Below the pieces are notes generated by a model that had not been told where the DNA came from, did no database searches, and was given only the letters and a program-made list of their open reading frames with translations. Below, one piece after another: positions 42,772 to 52,147 of a DNA stretch of 64,000 nucleotides. Location of the stretch: contig CBDFKU010000011.1 of NCBI GenBank assembly GCA_965248975.1, positions 72,367-136,366 of the forward strand. The letters are read 5' to 3'. Each line of letters opens with the position of its first letter. Positions within the stretch are counted from its first letter, which is position 1. The position numbers and the translations under genes are program-made. This stretch comes from CBDFKU01 sp965248975. GTDB taxonomy: Bacteria > Chloroflexota > Dehalococcoidia > Lucifugimonadales > JAGWBF01.

Positions 42772-42897
42772 TCAGGGAGACCTCCGTTCTCTGGGATCGA
42801 CGCGTCGCGGACGGCGGGAACGGGTCCGCCGTGCTTTTGGCGAGGGGGGTCCGACCGAGCGGTCGGAGGGACCGAAGGGGAGGGAGTGGGCCATGGC

Positions 42898-43770
42898 CTA
42901 CCTTCTGGAGGTGTCGACGCTATCCAGAATCCTGGAAACCGAGTAGCTTCGGTTCAAGGTATAGAAGTGGATCCCGGTAACCCCGCTTTTCCACAGCTGC
43001 TCGACCTGCCTGGTGGCATGCTCTATCCCAACCTCGCGAGCGGCGGCGTCGTCTTCGGCGTACTTGTCCAGCTTGGCGTCCAGGGCCGGGGGAATCGTGG
43101 CCCCACATATAGCGGCAAACCGCCGAATCTGAGGCGTACTCACGATGGGCAGAATCCCCGCTATCACCGGCGCCTCGATGCCCACCCGCGCGGCACGTTC
43201 CATGAAGTCGAAGAAGTCCCGGTTATCGTAAAAGAGCTGGGTTATGACGAAATCGGCTCCAGCCTCAACCTTTTTCTTCAGGTAGGCGACATCGGTGTCC
43301 AGGTCGAGAGAGTCCTGGTGCCCTTCGGGAAAGCAGGCCCCTGCTATCCCAAACTCGAAGTTCTCCCTGATGTAGGCTATCAGGTCGGTGGCGTGGGCGA
43401 ATCCGTTCTCAGGCGGCACGAATTTATCCTGGCCCCTGGGGGGGTCGCCCCGCAGTCCCAGGACGTTTTCGATGCCGTCCTGCTCCAGACGGACCAGGAC
43501 GTTATGCACCTCTTCCGTCGTCTGGGCCACGCAGGTGATATGGGACATGGGTACCAGGTCGGTATCCGCTTTGATCCTGGCGACGACCTCCACCGTCCTG
43601 TCCCGGGTGCTGCCGCCGGCTCCGTAAGTGACCGAGACGTAGCTGGGCTCGTACGCCCTCAGCTCATCGATGGTGCCAAACAGGGCCTCCACCCCTTCGT
43701 CGGTCTTGGGTGGGAAGAACTCGAAGGAGATCGACCGTTTACCCGAGTTGAACAGCTCTATGATCTTCAT
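42898..43770 (-). CDS. metF: Methylenetetrahydrofolate reductase
   Basis: The 290-residue protein starts MKIIELFNSGKRSISFEFFPPKTDEG and has YVSVTYGAGGSTRDRT and HITCVAQ, standard for MetF. It makes methyl-THF for methionine synthesis. The next plus-strand gene, folD, makes its substrate's precursors. Confidence 0.95.
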   Translation of the reverse strand: MKIIELFNSGKRSISFEFFPPKTDEGVEALFGTIDELRAYEPSYVSVTYGAGGSTRDRTVEVVARIKADTDLVPMSHITCVAQTTEEVHNVLVRLEQDGIENVLGLRGDPPRGQDKFVPPENGFAHATDLIAYIRENFEFGIAGACFPEGHQDSLDLDTDVAYLKKKVEAGADFVITQLFYDNRDFFDFMERAARVGIEAPVIAGILPIVSTPQIRRFAAICGATIPPALDAKLDKYAEDDAAAREVGIEHATRQVEQLWKSGVTGIHFYTLNRSYSVSRILDSVDTSRR

Positions 43771-43969
43771 TCACATACTCTATCGTCTGCCCGTAACACG
43801 GCGGAAGCCGCCGGTAAGTCGTTGGATGGTTTGGCGGTTTCGGGACATGGGGATGCCGGAAGGCAAGCGGGGACTTCCGTCGCAGAGTCTGAGATAACGA
43901 GTGTCACGTTCGATGCATAGGTCAATTATATTCACCGGTCTGGCCCTTGTCCAACTGTGGGCCTCGAGA

Positions 43970-43998
43970 TTGTCCATCATTTAGGGCTATGCTATCAT
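43970..43998 (+). promoter_or_regulatory. Promoter of folD-queA
   Basis: TTGTCC (43970-43975), 17-base spacer, TATCAT (43993-43998). Transcription would start near 44005, some 27 bases before the folD ATG. Confidence 0.6.
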
Positions 43999-44031
43999 GA
44001 CGGGGTCCAAACGCCCTTTGGGAAGCGAGAT

Positions 44032-44922
44032 ATGGCCAAGATACTGGATGGCGCTGCGACATCGAAGAAGATCCGGGCCGAGGTCGCTCGGGACGTCGCC
44101 GAGATGCAGGCCAAGCACGGCGTGACCCCCGGGTTGGCGGCCGTGCTGGTCGGGGACGACCCGGCGTCGGCCATCTACGTGCGCAACAAGGGGCGGGCCT
44201 GTGAAGAAGTGGGCATGTTCAGCGAGACCTTCCACCTGCCAGAGGCGACCTCCGAAACCGAGCTGCTACAACTGGTCGACAGGCTCAACGGCGACCCACG
44301 TTTCCATGGCATCCTGATGCAGCTACCCCTGCCCAAGCACATCGACGAGGCGCGAGTCCTGATCGCCCTGGACCCAGGGAAGGACGTAGATGCCCTTCAC
44401 CCGGCCAACGTGGGCAAGCTGACCCAGGGGAACCCCGATTTCCTGCCCGCCACCCCGGGCGGAGTGCAGCAGATCCTTCTGCGCAACGGCTACGATCCCG
44501 GAGGGAAGCACGTGGTCATCTGCGGCAGGAGCAACATCGTTGGGAAGCCCCTGGCGATGCTCCTGATGCAGAAGCAGGCCGGGGCGAACGCCACCGTGAC
44601 CGTATGCCATACGGGCACCAAGAACCTGGCCAAGGTGACCCGGCAGGCGGACATACTGGTGGCCGCCATGGGCCGGGCAAAGGCTATTACCGGGGAAATG
44701 GTCAGAGATGGCGCGGTGGTCGTGGACGTCGGCATCAACCGCGTGCCCGACGCCTCCCGTAAATCGGGCTACCGGTTGGTGGGTGACGTCGACTTCGAGG
44801 TGGTCTCGGAGGTGGCCGAGGCTATAACGCCGGTGCCAGGGGGGGTTGGCCCGATGACCATCGCCCTGCTCCTGGTGAACACCCTGACCGCCGCCCGTCT
44901 GAGCATCCACGGACAGGCGTGA
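44032..44922 (+). CDS. folD: Bifunctional methylenetetrahydrofolate dehydrogenase/cyclohydrolase
   Basis: The ATG at 44032 gives 296 residues: MAKILDGAATSKKIRAEV, VGDDPASAIYVRNK (active-site Lys), GILMQLPLPKHID and GRSNIVGKPLAMLL. The C-terminus PVPGGVGPMTIALLL is typical. It interconverts methylene- and formyl-THF. Its TGA overlaps the GTG of queA. Confidence 0.95.
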   Translation: MAKILDGAATSKKIRAEVARDVAEMQAKHGVTPGLAAVLVGDDPASAIYVRNKGRACEEVGMFSETFHLPEATSETELLQLVDRLNGDPRFHGILMQLPLPKHIDEARVLIALDPGKDVDALHPANVGKLTQGNPDFLPATPGGVQQILLRNGYDPGGKHVVICGRSNIVGKPLAMLLMQKQAGANATVTVCHTGTKNLAKVTRQADILVAAMGRAKAITGEMVRDGAVVVDVGINRVPDASRKSGYRLVGDVDFEVVSEVAEAITPVPGGVGPMTIALLLVNTLTAARLSIHGQA

Positions 44923-45971
44923 CCCCCGGGAACATGCGGACCGGCGACTTCGACTATCACCTTCCCGTGCACCTCATCGCTCAAACCCCCGCAGAGCCCC
45001 GCGATTCCTCCCGCCTCCTGGTATTACACCGCGACACCGGACGAAGGGAGCATCGACGGTTCCACGAGCTCCCCCGATGCCTGAGGGAAGGGGACGTCTT
45101 GGTCTTCAACGACAGCCGGGTCATCCCTGCCCGACTGTATGGCATGAGGGAGGACACCGGGGGCTCGGTGGAGGTGCTGCTGCTGTCCCGGATCCAGTCC
45201 GGTGTTTGGCGGGCCATCGGCAAGCCGGCGCGCAGCCTGGTGCCGGGGCGGCGGTTCGTGTTAGACGGCCAGGCAGGCGTGGGGGCGTGGATGGAGGTCC
45301 TGGAGGTCTCCGAGGACGATACTCTGACCCTCCGCCTGTCCTCGGAGGAAGCCGTCGAAAGGGTTGGCCATGTACCCCTGCCTCCGTACATCCACTCCAC
45401 CCTTGAGGACCCGGAACGCTACCAGACCGTATACGCCAGGATTCCTGGGAGCGTCGCAGCGCCTACTGCGGGGCTGCATTTCACGCCCGAGCTGATGCGG
45501 GAGCTGGAGACCGCTGGGATACGGTCGGTGTACGTTACCCTCCACGTAAGCCTGGACACCTTCCGGCCGATCCACGTCGAAGACCCTACAGAACACGCCA
45601 TCCACGGCGAGTATTTCCACCTGGACCAGGAGGCAGCGACAACACTGAACCGCGCCCGATGGGAGGAGCGCAGGGTGATAGCCGTGGGCACCACCTCGGT
45701 GCGGCTCCTGGAGCAGGCGGCACTGCTCTCCGAGGCGGCGGGTTCCTCCGAGCTTGTGGCCTGCTCCGGGCGGGCCGACCTGTACATCCTGCCGGGGCAC
45801 CGCTTCCGGGTCGTGGACGCCATGATCACTAACTTCCACCTGCCCCGCACCACTTTGCTGATGATGGTCAGTGCCTTCGCCGGTCGGGAGCTGGTGCTGG
45901 AGGCCTACGGGGAGGCCATCGCCCGGGATTATCGCTTCTACTCCTTCGGCGATGGGATGCTTATATTGTAG
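44919..45971 (+). CDS. queA: S-adenosylmethionine:tRNA ribosyltransferase-isomerase
   Basis: GTG at 44919 overlaps the folD stop (GTGA); an ATG at 44934 (MRTGDFDYHLPVHLIAQ) is also good. VFNDSRVIPARL, PTAGLHFTPEL and TNFHLPRTTLLMMVSAFAG are clear QueA motifs. It makes epoxyqueuosine in tRNA. No QueG gene is seen here. Confidence 0.94.
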   Translation: MTPGNMRTGDFDYHLPVHLIAQTPAEPRDSSRLLVLHRDTGRREHRRFHELPRCLREGDVLVFNDSRVIPARLYGMREDTGGSVEVLLLSRIQSGVWRAIGKPARSLVPGRRFVLDGQAGVGAWMEVLEVSEDDTLTLRLSSEEAVERVGHVPLPPYIHSTLEDPERYQTVYARIPGSVAAPTAGLHFTPELMRELETAGIRSVYVTLHVSLDTFRPIHVEDPTEHAIHGEYFHLDQEAATTLNRARWEERRVIAVGTTSVRLLEQAALLSEAAGSSELVACSGRADLYILPGHRFRVVDAMITNFHLPRTTLLMMVSAFAGRELVLEAYGEAIARDYRFYSFGDGMLIL

Positions 45972-46012
45972 ATGGCATGGCACTGCAAGGTAATGATGTG
46001 ATATGGTGGTAT

Positions 46013-46029
46013 TACTAGCTATTTTAGTA
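46013..46029. promoter_or_regulatory. Possible operator of toxin-antitoxin pair
   Basis: TACTA, seven bases, TAGTA lies in an AT-rich patch just upstream of the antitoxin gene. AbrB-type antitoxins usually repress their own promoter at such sites. Weak evidence. Confidence 0.3.
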
Positions 46030-46048
46030 TTGGCAGTCGAAGGCGGTA

Positions 46049-46300
46049 ATGATGAGTGGATATGTCACTACAGTAACTCAAAAGGGCCAGGTCACCATCC
46101 CAGGGGAGCTTAGGCGAGTATTGAACCTCAAGCCGAAGGATAGAGTGGCTTTTGAGCTAGTGGGAAAAGAAGTGTGGCTACGGCCGGTTGTGTCAACGCT
46201 ATTAGCGGGTTATGGAGCGGTCAAGCCCAAGAGAAGGCCCGAGGATTTCCGAGGGATAAGGCAGGAGGTGGAGGAAGAGGTAGGCGATAGTGACAGGTGA
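46049..46300 (+). CDS. AbrB/SpoVT-family antitoxin
   Basis: The 83-residue protein starts MMSGYVTTVTQKGQVTIPGELRRVL, the swapped-hairpin DNA-binding domain. Its acidic C-terminal tail (GIRQEVEEEVGDSDR) would bind the toxin. The PIN toxin gene follows 36 bases later. Confidence 0.92.
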   Translation: MMSGYVTTVTQKGQVTIPGELRRVLNLKPKDRVAFELVGKEVWLRPVVSTLLAGYGAVKPKRRPEDFRGIRQEVEEEVGDSDR

Positions 46301-46336
46301 CAGGTCCGTGTCCTGGTCTGCAATTTCCGATAAGGG

Positions 46337-46759
46337 ATGGTGATGGTCAGGTTTCTGGACACTAACATCCTTCTGCGCTATTTAACCCAGGACGATATAG
46401 CGAAGGCGCGGGCATGTCTAACTCTCCTTCTGAGGATAGAGCGCGGTGAGGAGGTCGTGGTTACCTCGGACCTGGTTATCGCCGAGGCTGTCTTCACCTT
46501 GCAGTCGCCGCGCCAGTATGGCCTTCCGCGGGACCGCATCAGGCAGCTTGTAGAGCCTATCATCTCTTTACGTGGTCTGAGGCTACCCCGGAAGGCTCTG
46601 TACAGCAGAGCGTTCGATCTGTATTGCGATAAAAGCATCAGCTTTGTCGACGCCTATAATGCCGCCTATATGGAGAGCCGAGGGGTGAAGGAAATCTATA
46701 GCTACGATACGGACTTCGACCGACTAGAGGAGATAAGCCGGATTGGGCCCGAAGGATAG
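46337..46759 (+). CDS. PIN-domain toxin (VapC-like)
   Basis: The 140-residue protein carries the acidic residues of a PIN ribonuclease: DTNILLRYL near residue 8, a Glu in IAEAVFTL, and Asp residues in SFVDAYNAA and YDTDFDRL. It probably cuts RNA unless held by the AbrB-type antitoxin encoded upstream. Its 3' end overlaps the hydrolase frame by 17 bases. Confidence 0.92.
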   Translation: MVMVRFLDTNILLRYLTQDDIAKARACLTLLLRIERGEEVVVTSDLVIAEAVFTLQSPRQYGLPRDRIRQLVEPIISLRGLRLPRKALYSRAFDLYCDKSISFVDAYNAAYMESRGVKEIYSYDTDFDRLEEISRIGPEG

Positions 46760-47489
46760 CACCTCCTCGATCCCTTCCGAATCGAACCCCCTCCCTCCCA
46801 TCGTCCTGATACACGGCGCGGCCAACTCCGCCGGAGTTTGGACCTTCTGGCAGGGGGCGCTGGCCGCCCGTGGCTGGGCCTCCCACGCAGTCGACCTGCG
46901 GGGCCACGGCGCTGGCGAGCCCGCCGATCTGTCCCACACCACCATGTAGGACTACGCCGACGATGTCCGGTCGTTCATTGGCCGGCTGCCAAGGTCAGTG
47001 ATTGTCATGGGGTGGAGCATGGGCGGGCTGGTGGCCATGATGGTTGCCGCCACCGGTAAGGCCGTGGCCTGTGTGGCACTGGCACCCAGCATGCCGGCCC
47101 GGCAGGTCGACCCGACGGTGTCTCTGCGGGCCGGCGAGTTCGGCCCCGAGGAGTACGGCATCGTCACCGACGATCCGGAACGTCAGCCGTCGATGCCCGA
47201 CCTGGACCCGGAGGACCGGAGGGTCGCCCTGGCCTCGCTGGGCCGGGAGTCGAGGCTGGCCCGTGACCAGCGGCGGGCGGGAGTGATAGTCGAAGCCCTT
47301 GGCTGTCCCCTGCTTATCGTGACCGGCACCGCGGATACCGCGTGGCCCCGGGAGAGCTACGGTGGCCTGTGGCTGGACGCCGACCACCTGACGGTAGAAG
47401 GGGCCTCTCATTGGGGGCTGGTGCTCAATCGACAGGCCCTGGCGGCTGCGGTTCCGGCCGTCCTGGAGTGGCTGAAGGGCAGGCCGTAA
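46743..47489 (+). pseudogene. Alpha/beta hydrolase with in-frame TAG
   Basis: The frame from TTG 46743 holds the oxyanion motif VLIHGAANSAGVW. It stops at a TAG at 46947-46949 (TTM-stop-DYADDV), and the same frame continues with the nucleophile elbow VMGWSMGG to 47489. A CAG-to-TAG change would explain it. Unlike the frameshifts in this window, no indel is involved, so it is either a true nonsense mutation or a base error. Confidence 0.8.
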
Positions 47490-47507
47490 ACTATTCCGCT
47501 ATCTGCG

Positions 47508-48491
47508 CTACAGCACGAAGGTCGTGCCGACGCTGCTGGCCAGGTAGGCCTCGGGCATGGCGTTGGCGATCTGGTGCACGGCTGACCAGCCGGTACAGTG
47601 GCAGGGGACCAGATAGCGGGGGCCGATGTGGTGCAGCGCCGCGACGGTTAACGGAATGACCGACTCGAAGAGGCCGCCGGTAAGATGGAAGCCTCCGATG
47701 ACACCGTGGACCTTCTCCACACCGGTCATCCGCTGAGCGTTGCGGATGATGTTGATGATGCCGGCGTGGCCGCATCCCGTCACTATCACCAGCCCTTTAT
47801 CCCGGACGTTGACGACGGCGCACTGGTCGTCCATGATCAATGGATCGGGCTCCCAGGCTCCGCCCCGCCGGGCGTGGTGGATGGGGAAGCCCATCTCGAA
47901 GTCCTCGGTGCGGGCCACCTCCCCCGAAACCAGGATCATGTTGTGCACCAGAGTAGACGGCCCGGGCTCCTCGATAACCTCGATGTTCTCCTGCCTCAGG
48001 TCACTCATCTGTGGCGGTGGCAGGCCTATCTCGTACCCGTCTGGCAGGACGATCTTCCGCTCCAGCAGGGCGTCGGGGTGCAGGAGCAGGGGTAGCCGGT
48101 GGGCGCCAAGCCGGCCTACCAGGCCCCGGAGGCCCAGGGCATGATCCGGATGCCCGTGGCTGAGGACTATCGTCTCGATGTCCGAGGCGGCGATCTCCAG
48201 GACGTCCATGTTGTACAGGAGGGCCCTGGAGCTGAGCCCCGTGTCGAAGAGGATCGCCCCCGTGCTCTCGCCATGAGAGACCTGGATGAAGGCGGAGAAA
48301 CCATGCTCGGCAATGGGGATTTCTTTTTCGAAGGGGTTGGGGTTGGCGCTGAACTTGGGCAGCCACCGGGGGCTCATCGGGTACCGCTGAGCAACCTCGC
48401 TGCTGGCCATGAGGGGATCGAGGGAGTTGTCCACGATAATGGTGACCCGTACCTCATCGACCTCGGGCAGCTGGATGGTCATTCCGCTCAT
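47508..48491 (-). CDS. Metallo-beta-lactamase-fold hydrolase
   Basis: The 327-residue protein has the metal motif LSHGHPDHALG (HxHxDH), further His in VIVTGCGHAG and GGFHLTGG, and resembles the MJ0296 / RFA-P synthase-like branch. It ends YLVPCHCTGW ... . The substrate cannot be told from sequence. GAGGGGTC lies before the ATG. Confidence 0.88.
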   Translation of the reverse strand: MSGMTIQLPEVDEVRVTIIVDNSLDPLMASSEVAQRYPMSPRWLPKFSANPNPFEKEIPIAEHGFSAFIQVSHGESTGAILFDTGLSSRALLYNMDVLEIAASDIETIVLSHGHPDHALGLRGLVGRLGAHRLPLLLHPDALLERKIVLPDGYEIGLPPPQMSDLRQENIEVIEEPGPSTLVHNMILVSGEVARTEDFEMGFPIHHARRGGAWEPDPLIMDDQCAVVNVRDKGLVIVTGCGHAGIINIIRNAQRMTGVEKVHGVIGGFHLTGGLFESVIPLTVAALHHIGPRYLVPCHCTGWSAVHQIANAMPEAYLASSVGTTFVL

Positions 48492-48516
48492 GACCCCTCC
48501 TCTCCTCCTGCCGAAC

Positions 48517-48876
48517 TCAGGCAGGCTGTTGTAGTAGCTGCAGCACGTTACCGTCCGGGTCCAGGAAGGTGGCTATCCAGCCGCCCCAGTCCTCCCGCTC
48601 CGGCTCTCGGATGAACTCCACTCCCTGTTCCTTAAGGCGCCCGTGCTCGCCATTGATATCGGTGACGCCCAGGTGGATCATGGTGCGGTAAGGGTCTCTG
48701 GACCGCCCTTCGACCCCGTCGTGCAGCCCCAGGTTCAGCCGCATCTCGCCGAAGACGAAGTTGACGAAGTTGCCATGGTGGCGGTGGACGACCAGGCCCA
48801 AAGTGTCCCGGTAGAAGCTCACCAGGCGCTCCAGGTTGTCCGTCCATATGGTGACCCCGACCACGTTATCGATCAT
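48517..48876 (-). CDS. VOC (glyoxalase/dioxygenase fold) protein
   Basis: The 119-residue protein has MIDNVVGVTIWTDNLERLVSFYRDTLG and ends TFLDPDGNVLQLLQ, a single VOC module. Metal ligands are His/Glu-like. It sits between trpC and the metallo-hydrolase; substrate unknown. Confidence 0.88.
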   Translation of the reverse strand: MIDNVVGVTIWTDNLERLVSFYRDTLGLVVHRHHGNFVNFVFGEMRLNLGLHDGVEGRSRDPYRTMIHLGVTDINGEHGRLKEQGVEFIREPEREDWGGWIATFLDPDGNVLQLLQQPA

Positions 48877-48918
48877 GAACCGTGCCTCGCTGCAAGCTAG
48901 ATAGGTGTCTGTCAGAAC

Positions 48919-49701
48919 CTAACCGGAGAGCTCCCTGACCTTGGCCCCGATGTCTGCCGAAGTTACCAGTGCCTCGCCGACCAGGGCGGCATGGACGCCC
49001 AATCCCTTGAGCTTGAGCATGTCCTCCCTGGTGCTTATGCCGCTCTCGCTGACCACTACCTTTCCCCTGGGCACCAGGGCCGCTATCTCCTCGGTCACCG
49101 AGAGATCGGTGCTGAAGGTGCGCAGGTCCCGGTTGTTGATGCCGACGATCTCCGCTCCGGCATCCAGGGCCACTTGCAGTTCCTCCCTGGTGTGCACCTC
49201 GACCAGGCACTGCATCCAGAAGCGGCTGGCCAGGGCCAGCAGCTCCCGGATTTTATCGGGAGTCAGGATGGCCACGATGAGGAGGATGGCGTCGGCGCCA
49301 CTGGCCCTGGCTTCGTACACCTGGTAGGGATCGAACACGAAGTCCTTGCGCAGCACGGGAATACCCTGGGATAACACGGCCTGCTTCACATCCTCCATGT
49401 GTTCCAGGGTCCCCTGGAACCGGGGGTCGGTGAGCACCGATATGGCGGCGGCCCCGTTGTCCGCGTAGGTTCGGGCCAGGGCTGCGGGGTCGAAGTCGGC
49501 TAGCAGCAGCCCCTTGGAAGGGGAGGCCTTCTTGACCTCGGCGATGAGGCGCACCCGCTCCCCCAGCAACGCACCGGACAGGTTCAGCGGCCTGGGCTGG
49601 TCGGTAATGCGTCGCTCCAACTCCACCAGCGGCGCCTCGGAACGCTGGTGCTCCAGTTCGCCGCGCTTGGCAGCGACGATGTCGTCAAGGATCGTGGCCA
49701 T
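48919..49701 (-). CDS. trpC: Indole-3-glycerol phosphate synthase
   Basis: The 260-residue TIM-barrel has LIAEVKKASPSKGLL, VLRKDFVFDPYQVYEARASGAD and VGINNRDLRTFSTDL, the active-site Lys and Glu of TrpC. Its ATG directly follows the DUF2283 stop, so it is coupled to it. It is the fourth trp biosynthetic gene in order after trpE, trpG and trpD; trpF, trpA and trpB are not in the window. Confidence 0.95.
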   Translation of the reverse strand: MATILDDIVAAKRGELEHQRSEAPLVELERRITDQPRPLNLSGALLGERVRLIAEVKKASPSKGLLLADFDPAALARTYADNGAAAISVLTDPRFQGTLEHMEDVKQAVLSQGIPVLRKDFVFDPYQVYEARASGADAILLIVAILTPDKIRELLALASRFWMQCLVEVHTREELQVALDAGAEIVGINNRDLRTFSTDLSVTEEIAALVPRGKVVVSESGISTREDMLKLKGLGVHAALVGEALVTSADIGAKVRELSG

Positions 49702-49884
49702 CTAAGCCAGTCTGACCTCCTCCCCTTTAACAAGGCTCGTCAAGGAGCCCAGCACGAACTCCCTAGCCCCCTGGATTTCTAGCAGGACCGGCTTACCGTC
49801 GGCAGAGAAATGGGTGACGATCCCATTCGCCGCCTTGGCGTAGTCGGCGGGTTCCGTTGAGAGTTTCAACACCAGTATGTCCAC
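49702..49884 (-). CDS. DUF2283-family small protein
   Basis: GTG at 49884 gives 60 residues (VTHFSADGKPVLLEIQGAREF). The short beta-rich DUF2283 family is often found near toxin-antitoxin or regulatory loci. It lies between trpD and trpC, adjacent to trpC without a gap. Role unknown. Confidence 0.75.
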   Translation of the reverse strand: MDILVLKLSTEPADYAKAANGIVTHFSADGKPVLLEIQGAREFVLGSLTSLVKGEEVRLA

Positions 49885-49932
49885 ATCCCCGCTATATCGC
49901 TGCCGCCTTGACTAGCCTCAACCACCCCTGTA

Positions 49933-50943
49933 TCAGAGATCCCGGCTGAGCTCCCCCAGCTGATCCACCTTGCGCAAGGCCGCGCCCACGTTGATGGCGT
50001 GCCTCGCGATCACGACCCCTTCCTTCAAGTCCGGTGCCCCATCCCCCGCCACCAGGACGGCGGCGCTGTTCAGCAGCACCACGTCCCTGACCGGACCTTC
50101 CTCCCCCTGGAACAGCCGGCGCAGGGTCGCGGCGTTCTGCTCCGGGCTTCCTCCTTTGACCTGCTCTATCGATACCCAGGGCAGGCCCAGGTCAGGGGGG
50201 GACACAACGTAAGAGTCGACGCGGCCCTTTCGGAGCTCCCAAACTCGGGTCGGCGCACCCAGGGTGAGCTCGTCCAGCCCATCCTCGCCGTGCACCACCA
50301 GGGAATGCTTGGAGCCCATGAGCCTGAGCACCTCGGCCATCACCTCCCCCATATCGGGATCGGCGATGCCCAGCAGCTGGCGGCGGACCCGGGCCGGGTT
50401 GGTCAGCGGCCCCAGGATGTTGAATACAGTTCGGATACCTATCTCCCGGCGCACCGGCGCGGCGTGGCGCATGGCGGGGTGAAAAGTCGGGGCGAACATG
50501 AAGCCGATCCCCACCTCCTCGATGCACCTCCGGACTCCTTCGGGGCCCAGGTCTATCTTCACACCCAGGGCCTCCAGCACGTCGGCGCTGCCGCAGGACC
50601 CGGTGACGGCCCGGTTGCCGTGCTTGGCTACCTTCAGTCCCGAGGCGGCCGCGACGAAGGCGGCGGCGGTGGAAACGTTGAAGGTGCCCTTGCCGTCCCC
50701 TCCCGTGCCGCAGGTGTCCACCACCGTGCGGTCGACTTCCACCTTCAGGGCGACCTCTCGCATAGCGGTGGCCAGGCCGGCGATCTCCTGTGGGGTCTCT
50801 CCCTTGAGCCTCAGGGCCGTGAGGAAGGCCCCCAGCTGGGCCGGGCTGGCGTCCCCGGCCATGATCTGGCGCATGACGTCCGAGGCCTCCCCCATGCTCA
50901 GGGACCGGCCCGATACCAGCGACTCGATGGCCTCTTTGATCAA
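49933..50943 (-). CDS. trpD: Anthranilate phosphoribosyltransferase
   Basis: The 336-residue protein carries VDTCGTGGDGKGTFNVSTAAAF, the PRPP-binding loop, and KHGNRAVTGSCGSAD, standard for TrpD. It adds the ribose-phosphate to anthranilate. It is preceded by a PPOX gene 30 bases away. Confidence 0.95.
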   Translation of the reverse strand: MIKEAIESLVSGRSLSMGEASDVMRQIMAGDASPAQLGAFLTALRLKGETPQEIAGLATAMREVALKVEVDRTVVDTCGTGGDGKGTFNVSTAAAFVAAASGLKVAKHGNRAVTGSCGSADVLEALGVKIDLGPEGVRRCIEEVGIGFMFAPTFHPAMRHAAPVRREIGIRTVFNILGPLTNPARVRRQLLGIADPDMGEVMAEVLRLMGSKHSLVVHGEDGLDELTLGAPTRVWELRKGRVDSYVVSPPDLGLPWVSIEQVKGGSPEQNAATLRRLFQGEEGPVRDVVLLNSAAVLVAGDGAPDLKEGVVIARHAINVGAALRKVDQLGELSRDL

Positions 50944-50973
50944 CGTGTCACCCTGGCCGGATATTGATCAGGC

Positions 50974-51384
50974 TTAGCCGGTCCACAGGTGTCTCTCGGG
51001 GGTGATGCGTATGACGGCCATCTCTTCCCCGGCCATGGAGTCGGCCCAATCCTCACCCTCTTCCGGACCCAGGTATCGGATGGACAGCTTGCGATGGAGC
51101 TCCTGGGCCTGGGTGTTGTCCATCACTACCTCGGCGTGCCCCAGGACGGTGAGGGACCTTATTTGCCGGGATGTATCCGTGATGCACAGCGCCACCGATG
51201 GATTCTGGCGTACGTTGCGCACCTTGGCAGCGTCGGCCTCGGTCGTAAGGGTGAAATACTCGCCGTCGTATTCGTACCACACCGGGAAGGCCTGGGGTCC
51301 GCCGCTGGGATAGACGGTGGCCAGGATGGCCAGGTAGGTCTTCTGGGTGAACTCGAGGACTCTCTTGGAGGTTGCGGTCAGCAT
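50974..51384 (-). CDS. PPOX-type flavin/F420-binding protein
   Basis: The 136-residue split-barrel protein has YLAILATVYPSGGPQAFPVWYEYDGEYFTLTT and VRNVRQNPSVALCIT, the PNPOx-like family that binds FMN or F420. No partner is next to it. It lies inside the trp gene run. Confidence 0.85.
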   Translation of the reverse strand: MLTATSKRVLEFTQKTYLAILATVYPSGGPQAFPVWYEYDGEYFTLTTEADAAKVRNVRQNPSVALCITDTSRQIRSLTVLGHAEVVMDNTQAQELHRKLSIRYLGPEEGEDWADSMAGEEMAVIRITPERHLWTG

Positions 51385-51414
51385 GGTGCCACCTCACATC
51401 ATATGACTGACTAA

Positions 51415-51786
51415 TTAGACGCGCACCCTAATTCTGTGAGCCTCTACCAGAAACAGTCTCCCCCTGTAATGATCTGTGTCAGGATTAGCAGATAAATACT
51501 CTTTCAACCTATCAGTAAGCCGAGGGAGAGCTTCGGGATGATTCCTGACTTGGAGAGCTACTAAGCCCTCGTAATCGGCTGGAGGATACCACACGATATC
51601 CGAGAAATCTCCGTTCAGAGAATTCAGAATTGCATCCAACGCTTGGGCTTGAGACATCACGACTTTATCCGCTGAATCTACCTGAATATAGTCCCTGAGG
51701 CGAAAGACTTCGTAGCCCGCGTCTATGAGCGTTTGGATAACCGAGGTCGGGACGCAATGGTCTACAAAGAATCTCAGTGCTCCTAT
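51415..51786 (-). CDS. DUF5615-type toxin-like protein, start codon lost
   Basis: The open frame upstream of MSQAQALD reads RFFVDHCVPTSVIQTLIDAG, the N-terminus of the DUF5615/PIN-like family. The usual overlap ATGA with the DUF433 stop here reads ATAG, so the expected ATG is ATA. A CTG at 51777 is the next possibility. The C-terminus (LEYLSANP ... FLVEAHRIRVRV) is intact. Translation may be weak or absent, which would silence the toxin. Confidence 0.65.
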   Translation of the reverse strand: MGALRFFVDHCVPTSVIQTLIDAGYEVFRLRDYIQVDSADKVVMSQAQALDAILNSLNGDFSDIVWYPPADYEGLVALQVRNHPEALPRLTDRLKEYLSANPDTDHYRGRLFLVEAHRIRVRV

Positions 51787-52007
51787 GAGGCGACCTCGAA
51801 TTCAGATAGCTCACGAGCGTAATCCAGACAGGCACTGATATGTTCCTTTGACAAATCCGGAAGCTCAAAAATGATCTCTTCAAGGGTATAATTTGCCGCC
51901 AAATATCCCAGGACAAGGCCCACAGGTATCCTAGTCCCCTTAATTCTGGGCTTGCCTCGAAGTACTTCGGGCGTACTTTCGATATTATCTCTCCAGCTTG
52001 CTGTCAA
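51783..52007 (-). CDS. DUF433-family antitoxin
   Basis: The 74-residue protein contains VLRGKPRIKGTRIPVGLVLGYLAANYTLEEI, the DUF433 helix-turn-helix-like pattern, usually paired with DUF5615. It overlaps the partner frame by four bases. The pair lies inside the trp gene run, between trpG and the PPOX gene. Confidence 0.88.
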   Translation of the reverse strand: MTASWRDNIESTPEVLRGKPRIKGTRIPVGLVLGYLAANYTLEEIIFELPDLSKEHISACLDYARELSEFEVAS

Positions 52008-52147
52008 CCGGTCTTCCTCTCCGACAGTCCGCTCGGTCCTTAAGCATTACGGCGAAGCCTAATCATTCTAGCACAGTACGAGCCTGCTTTTCTCAAAACC
52101 CCGGTGATTCCAGATCGTCGCATGAACGCACGTGGTCTTAACCGGGA

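Noticed and set aside
42850..42867. Hairpin TCCGACCG-AG-CGGTCGGA as a terminator
   Set aside because: A good stem between metF and acpS but with no T run; it may be only a structural or chance palindrome.
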